In this document: piece by piece, positions 59,973-64,000 of the stretch | Layout: each line of letters starts with the position of its first letter | How positions within the stretch are numbered: the stretch's first letter is position 1 | Source of the DNA: Paenibacillus polymyxa | Lineage (GTDB): Bacteria > Bacillota > Bacilli > Paenibacillales > Paenibacillaceae | Direction: 5' to 3' | Assembly (NCBI RefSeq): GCF_018614975.1 | Contig: NZ_JAGGNR010000010.1 | Coordinates: forward strand, 186,001-250,000 | Length of the DNA: 64,000 nucleotides | Made by a program: the position numbers and the translations under genes | The notes under the pieces: model-generated | Told to the model about the DNA's origin: nothing | The model's input: the letters and a program-made list of their open reading frames with translations, nothing else | Databases searched by the model: none

Positions 59973-61226
59973 ATGTTTAAATTTAACGATGAGAAAGGGC
60001 AACTGAAATGCTCTTTTTGCGGTAAATCTCAGGAGCAGGTACGTAAGTTGGTCGCTGGACCAGGTGTGTACATTTGTGATGAATGTATCGAACTTTGCAC
60101 CGAAATCGTTGAGGAAGAACTCGGTCATGATGAAGAAGTAGACCTGAAAGATATTCCGAAACCAAAAGAAATTCGTAATATTCTGGATCAATATGTTATT
60201 GGACAGGAACAAGCGAAAAAATCATTGTCTGTTGCGGTGTATAATCACTACAAACGGATCAACACACAAAGCAAAATTGAAGACGTTGAATTGTCAAAGA
60301 GTAACATTTTGCTGTTAGGACCAACAGGTTCTGGTAAAACGTTGCTTGCGCAAACGATGGCAAAAATTCTGAATGTTCCTTTTGCTATTGCTGATGCTAC
60401 GTCATTAACAGAAGCGGGTTATGTGGGTGAGGATGTAGAGAATATCCTGCTCAAACTGATTCAAGCTGCTGACTATGATGTGGAAAAAGCAGAGCGTGGC
60501 ATTATTTATATCGATGAGATTGATAAAGTAGCGCGTAAATCCGAAAACCCATCCATTACTCGTGATGTATCGGGCGAAGGTGTACAACAGGCTCTCTTGA
60601 AAATTCTTGAAGGAACTGTGGCTTCTGTACCACCACAAGGTGGTCGTAAACATCCTCATCAAGAATTCATTCAGATCGATACAACGAATATCCTGTTCAT
60701 TTGCGGCGGTGCCTTTGATGGTCTGGAGCAAATGATCAAACGCCGGATCGGTAAAAAAGTCATTGGCTTTAATACTGTTTCTGAGCAAAAAGATCTGAAA
60801 CCAGGTGAATACCTGGGTATGGTATTGCCGGAAGATTTGCTGAAATTTGGTCTGATTCCGGAATTTGTAGGCCGTCTGCCAGTCATCTCCACATTGGAGC
60901 CGCTGGATGAAGATACGTTGGTACGGATTCTTTCCGAACCAAAAAACGCGCTTACCAAACAGTACCAAAAACTGCTTGAGCTGGATAATGTGAATCTGGT
61001 ATTTGAACCAGCTGCATTGCTCGCGATTGCAAAAGAAGCAATTAAACGTAACACAGGTGCACGTGGATTACGTGCCATCATTGAAGGTATCATGCTGGAA
61101 ATCATGTATGAAGTGCCTTCACGTGAAGATGTTACGAACTGTGTCATTACCGAAGAAGTTGTTGAGAAAAGAGTCGTGCCTGAACTAAGCCAATCGAAGG
61201 ACGATAAGCAGGAAGAGAGCGCCTAA
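59973..61226 (+). CDS. clpX: ATP-dependent Clp protease ATP-binding subunit ClpX
   Basis: A 417-residue AAA+ unfoldase. The N-terminal zinc-binding domain has Cys13, Cys16, Cys35 and Cys38; Walker A is GPTGSGKT (116-123); Walker [10 protein letters not shown] lies near 178; a sensor/arginine-finger region RRIGKK near 265 and the ClpP-docking IGF loop (VIGFNTV near 265-270) are present. It recognises tagged or folded substrates and feeds them to ClpP. It follows clpP by 12 bases and is probably in the same transcript. Confidence 0.95.
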   Translation: MFKFNDEKGQLKCSFCGKSQEQVRKLVAGPGVYICDECIELCTEIVEEELGHDEEVDLKDIPKPKEIRNILDQYVIGQEQAKKSLSVAVYNHYKRINTQSKIEDVELSKSNILLLGPTGSGKTLLAQTMAKILNVPFAIADATSLTEAGYVGEDVENILLKLIQAADYDVEKAERGIIYIDEIDKVARKSENPSITRDVSGEGVQQALLKILEGTVASVPPQGGRKHPHQEFIQIDTTNILFICGGAFDGLEQMIKRRIGKKVIGFNTVSEQKDLKPGEYLGMVLPEDLLKFGLIPEFVGRLPVISTLEPLDEDTLVRILSEPKNALTKQYQKLLELDNVNLVFEPAALLAIAKEAIKRNTGARGLRAIIEGIMLEIMYEVPSREDVTNCVITEEVVEKRVVPELSQSKDDKQEESA

Positions 61227-61346
61227 TAATGGCCTGAATCCCGTTGAACTCTGAAATATAGACTTGTCAGTTCTCCACTTTGGCAGAAGGCGAATTCATG
61301 TCTCTGTCAGGGTGGAGCTTTGACGTTGTGGGGAGAGAAATCACTC

Positions 61347-62444
61347 ATGTATTTAAGACAGGATACACGTCCCGTGAAAGTGGGAAACGTAACGATTGGT
61401 GGCAGTAACGAAGTCATTATCCAAAGTATGTGTACAACCAAAACGGCAGACGTTGAAGCAACGGTTGCAGAGATTCTGCGACTCGAAGAAGCGGGCTGTC
61501 AAGTGGTACGTGTCACGGTGAATAATGAGGAAGCTGCCGCAGCCATCAAGGAAATCAAAAAACGCATTAATATACCGCTCGTAGCGGACATTCATTTCAA
61601 CTATAAGCTGGCTTTACTTGCGATTGAGAACGGCATCGATAAAGTTCGGATTAATCCAGGTAACATTGGTAAACGTGCGAAAGTGGAAGAAGTGGTTAAG
61701 GCTTGTAAAGACCGCGGCATTCCGATTCGGATTGGAGTAAATGCAGGGTCTCTGGAAAACCATCTCCTTGAGAAGTATGGGTATCCTACGGCAGATGCTA
61801 TGGTAGAAAGTGCATTGTATCACATTGGTATTTTGGAAGAGCTTGATTTCCATGATATCATCGTGTCTCTCAAAGCATCAGATGTACCGATGGCGATTGA
61901 GGCGTATACCAAAGCAGCTCAAATCATTCCGTATCCGTTGCATCTCGGAATTACCGAAGCAGGTACACTGTTCTCCGGTACGATCAAAAGCTCCGCAGGT
62001 ATGGGCGCTTTATTGTCCATGGGTATTGGTTCTACGATGCGGATCTCACTGAGTGCGGACCCGGTAGAAGAAATCAAGGTTGCTCGTGATCTGCTCAAAA
62101 CATTTGGACTCATCACAAATGCAGCCACATTGATCTCCTGCCCAACGTGTGGACGTTTGGATATCGACCTGTTCTCCATTGCCAACGAAGTGGAAGAGTA
62201 TATCTCCAAACTGAAGGTGCCGATTAAAGTATCGGTGTTGGGTTGTGCGGTTAATGGTCCAGGTGAGGCCAAAGAAGCGGATATCGGAATTGCCGGTGCT
62301 CGTGGAGAAGGTCTCTTGTTCCGTCACGGCAAGATGATTCGTAAAGTGCCTGAAGAAATCATGGTTGAGGAATTAAAAAAAGAGATCGACAAAATCGTCG
62401 AAGCTTACGAAGAGACAGGTGTTATTCCTGGTCGTTCGCACTGA
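61347..62444 (+). CDS. ispG: 4-hydroxy-3-methylbut-2-enyl-diphosphate synthase
   Basis: A 365-residue IspG/GcpE of the MEP isoprenoid pathway. Seen: [20 protein letters not shown] at the start, TIM-barrel segments [12 protein letters not shown] near 75 and RINPGNIG near 98, and the 4Fe-4S cysteines CPTCGR and [10 protein letters not shown] in the C-terminal domain. ATG 61347 follows GGGGAGAG; an extension to 61320 is unlikely. It sits between clpX and lonB, which are adjacent in B. subtilis, and is closed by its own terminator. Confidence 0.95.
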   Translation: MYLRQDTRPVKVGNVTIGGSNEVIIQSMCTTKTADVEATVAEILRLEEAGCQVVRVTVNNEEAAAAIKEIKKRINIPLVADIHFNYKLALLAIENGIDKVRINPGNIGKRAKVEEVVKACKDRGIPIRIGVNAGSLENHLLEKYGYPTADAMVESALYHIGILEELDFHDIIVSLKASDVPMAIEAYTKAAQIIPYPLHLGITEAGTLFSGTIKSSAGMGALLSMGIGSTMRISLSADPVEEIKVARDLLKTFGLITNAATLISCPTCGRLDIDLFSIANEVEEYISKLKVPIKVSVLGCAVNGPGEAKEADIGIAGARGEGLLFRHGKMIRKVPEEIMVEELKKEIDKIVEAYEETGVIPGRSH

Positions 62445-62466
62445 TTGATTCATATCTTGTTACACC

Positions 62467-62495
62467 AAAAGCTCGCCAGCGATGGCGGGCTTTTT
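62467..62495 (+). terminator. Terminator of ispG
   Basis: AAAAGCTCGCCA (62467-62478) pairs with TGGCGGGCTTTT (62483-62494) through one mismatch, followed by T. Confidence 0.75.
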
Positions 62496-62609
62496 ATATT
62501 CTCGTATACAAATTCCACATTGCCCGTTTACGTCTCGTTGAAAAGGCTATACTACCAAGTATTAGCATGATCTCATATGAGAATAGGGACAGAAGGAGGA
62601 TGTTGAGAC

Positions 62610-64000
62610 ATGGGTGATTTCGGAATGTTCATAATGTTGATTCAGTTATTTTTTGGAGTGGTGATTGGTTTGTATTTCTGGAACCTGCTGCGTGGTCAGA
62701 AAACAAACCGCAGTGCCGTTGAGCGAGAATCTCGCAAGGAACTGGAGAAGCTGCGCAAGCTGCGTTCGATCTCACTCACCAAGCCGCTGTCGGAGAAGAC
62801 GCGTCCCGCAACCATTAACGATATTGTTGGGCAAAAAGATGGGCTACGTGCCCTTAAAGCTGCATTATGCAGTGCGAATCCGCAACATGTTATCATTTAT
62901 GGCCCGCCCGGAGTTGGGAAGACAGCTGCTGCAAGAGTTGTGTTGGAAGAGGCCAAGAAGAATCCATCTTCTCCTTTCAAACCAGACGCAAAATTCACGG
63001 AGCTGGATGCAACAACAGCCCGTTTTGATGAGCGTGGGATTGCGGACCCCTTAATTGGTTCGGTTCATGATCCGATATATCAGGGAGCAGGAGCCATGGG
63101 CGTTGCTGGTATTCCCCAACCAAAACCGGGCGCTGTGACGAAAGCGCATGGAGGAATGCTTTTTATTGATGAAATTGGTGAATTACATTCGATTCAGATG
63201 AATAAGCTGTTGAAAGTGTTGGAGGATCGCAAGGTGTTTTTGGAGAGTGCGTACTATAACTCGGAAGACACGCATACTCCTGCTTATATCCACGATATTT
63301 TTCAAAATGGCCTGCCGGCCGATTTCCGCCTTGTTGGAGCAACGACACGTTCGCCTCATGAATTGCCACCAGCTTTGCGTTCACGCTGCATGGAAGTTTA
63401 TTTCCGTCCTTTGTTGCCTGAGGAGATTGGGCGAATTGCCGAAGATGCTGTGCAGAAAATAGGGTTCAGTCCATGTCCGGATGCCGTTGATGTGGTCAAG
63501 CGATATGCAACCAATGGACGTGAAGCGGTCAATATCATCCAGCTGGCTGCTGGACTTGCGCTGACAGAGAAGCGTGAGACGCTTCAGGCGTCCGATGTGG
63601 AGTGGGTGGCGGGTAGCAGCCAGATCCAGCCACGGCCTGATCGGAAGGTCCCTTCACAGCCGCAGGTGGGGTTTGTTAACGGCTTGGCGGTATATGGACC
63701 GAATATGGGAACCATTTTGGAGATCGAAGTGTCTGCTGTTCCGGCTCTTAAAGATCAAGGCCGAATCAACATTACAGGCGTTGTGGATGAAGAAGAGATT
63801 GGAGGCGGTTCGCGTACACTCCGGCGAAAAAGTATGGCCAAAGGCTCGGTTGAAAATGTGTTAACCGTATTAAAAGCCATGGGTATTCGTCCGAATGATT
63901 ACGATTTACACGTGAATTTCCCAGGCGGGACGCCTATTGATGGTCCATCCGCCGGGATTGCGATGGCGACTGCCATTACATCAGCCATTCAGGGACGCCC
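62610..64000 (+). CDS. lonB: LonB-type ATP-dependent protease, 5' part
   Basis: The frame is open from ATG 62610 to the end of the window (463 complete residues), so the 3' end is missing. The start follows AGAAGGAGG. One N-terminal membrane helix (GMFIMLIQLFFGVVIGLYFW) is followed by an AAA+ domain with Walker A YGPPGVGKT near residue 97 and FIDEIGELH near 185, and the beginning of the Lon protease domain; PIDGPSAGIAMA near the end carries the catalytic Ser. B. subtilis LonB is made in the forespore under sigma-F and has the same layout and location after clpX. Confidence 0.9.
   Translation, partial: MGDFGMFIMLIQLFFGVVIGLYFWNLLRGQKTNRSAVERESRKELEKLRKLRSISLTKPLSEKTRPATINDIVGQKDGLRALKAALCSANPQHVIIYGPPGVGKTAAARVVLEEAKKNPSSPFKPDAKFTELDATTARFDERGIADPLIGSVHDPIYQGAGAMGVAGIPQPKPGAVTKAHGGMLFIDEIGELHSIQMNKLLKVLEDRKVFLESAYYNSEDTHTPAYIHDIFQNGLPADFRLVGATTRSPHELPPALRSRCMEVYFRPLLPEEIGRIAEDAVQKIGFSPCPDAVDVVKRYATNGREAVNIIQLAAGLALTEKRETLQASDVEWVAGSSQIQPRPDRKVPSQPQVGFVNGLAVYGPNMGTILEIEVSAVPALKDQGRINITGVVDEEEIGGGSRTLRRKSMAKGSVENVLTVLKAMGIRPNDYDLHVNFPGGTPIDGPSAGIAMATAITSAIQGR

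Overview
The window reads as chromosome of an endospore-forming Bacillota, most likely Paenibacillus. The evidence is spore genes (a near-typical gerE, a gerM lipoprotein, two CgeB-type glycosyltransferases, a YhcN/YlaJ-type lipoprotein), the conserved blocks gerM-rph-rdgB and ysoA-tig-clpP-clpX-ispG-lonB, strong AGGAGG ribosome binding sites with frequent GTG/TTG starts, and many strong rho-independent hairpins. The genus is inferred from gene style and synteny; no database search was run.

Region 1 (0.2-14.4 kb) is a surface-glycan region. It holds two CgeB-type glycosyltransferases, a GT4 enzyme with a strongly basic tail, four sugar-nucleotide genes (UDP-GlcNAc 2-epimerase, CapE/WbjB-like 4,6-dehydratase, RmlD/WbvR-like reductase, a further SDR enzyme) and two paralogous GT2 enzymes, nearly all overlapping or tightly spaced. 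Two GT4 genes follow on the opposite strand. One is translationally coupled to a 56-residue protein. A GNAT gene, a small unknown gene and a decayed MFS transporter lie among them. With gerE nearby, a spore-surface polysaccharide is the simplest reading.

Region 2 (14.8-38 kb) is mostly housekeeping. It contains a GldA/F/G-type ABC operon ending in a DUF4340 protein, a YhcN-type lipoprotein, gerE, a DUF4303-like gene, an RpiR regulator with nagB-nagA, an M20 dipeptidase, an AraC-type sensor that has lost its DNA-binding end, a DUF72 protein, a methyltransferase plus MBL hydrolase, a small exported protein with apbE and a ferric-reductase-like membrane protein, a PgpA-like protein, and gerM-rph-rdgB.

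Region 3 (38-56.4 kb) separates two blocks that lie close together in Bacillus subtilis and looks accessory. It opens with a five-gene cassette of the STM4015-STM4014-STM4013-STM4012-STM4011 families: a leucine-rich-repeat-like protein, an ATP-grasp-like protein, a sulfatase-fold hydrolase and two radical SAM enzymes. To my knowledge its function is unknown, and it is the best candidate here for an undescribed system. It is followed by a chemoreceptor, asparagine synthetase, small unknown genes, and a 7.3-kb segment bracketed by two identical, inverted tRNA-Arg(UCU) genes. Each tRNA gene is trailed by tandem repeats of its own 3' end and terminator. The segment carries a methyltransferase, a 1337-residue secreted subtilase and a CynX-type transporter.

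Region 4 (56.5-64 kb) is the protein-quality-control block: ysoA-like (probable AUU start), tig, clpP, clpX, ispG and the 5' part of lonB, which runs off the window.

Two dispersed non-coding repeat families are visible: a ~150-bp structured element (copies at 14.6 and 25.7 kb with compensatory stem changes) and a MITE-like element (full copy at 36.2 kb, internally deleted copy at 29.9 kb). No rRNA, CRISPR array or complete insertion sequence was seen.
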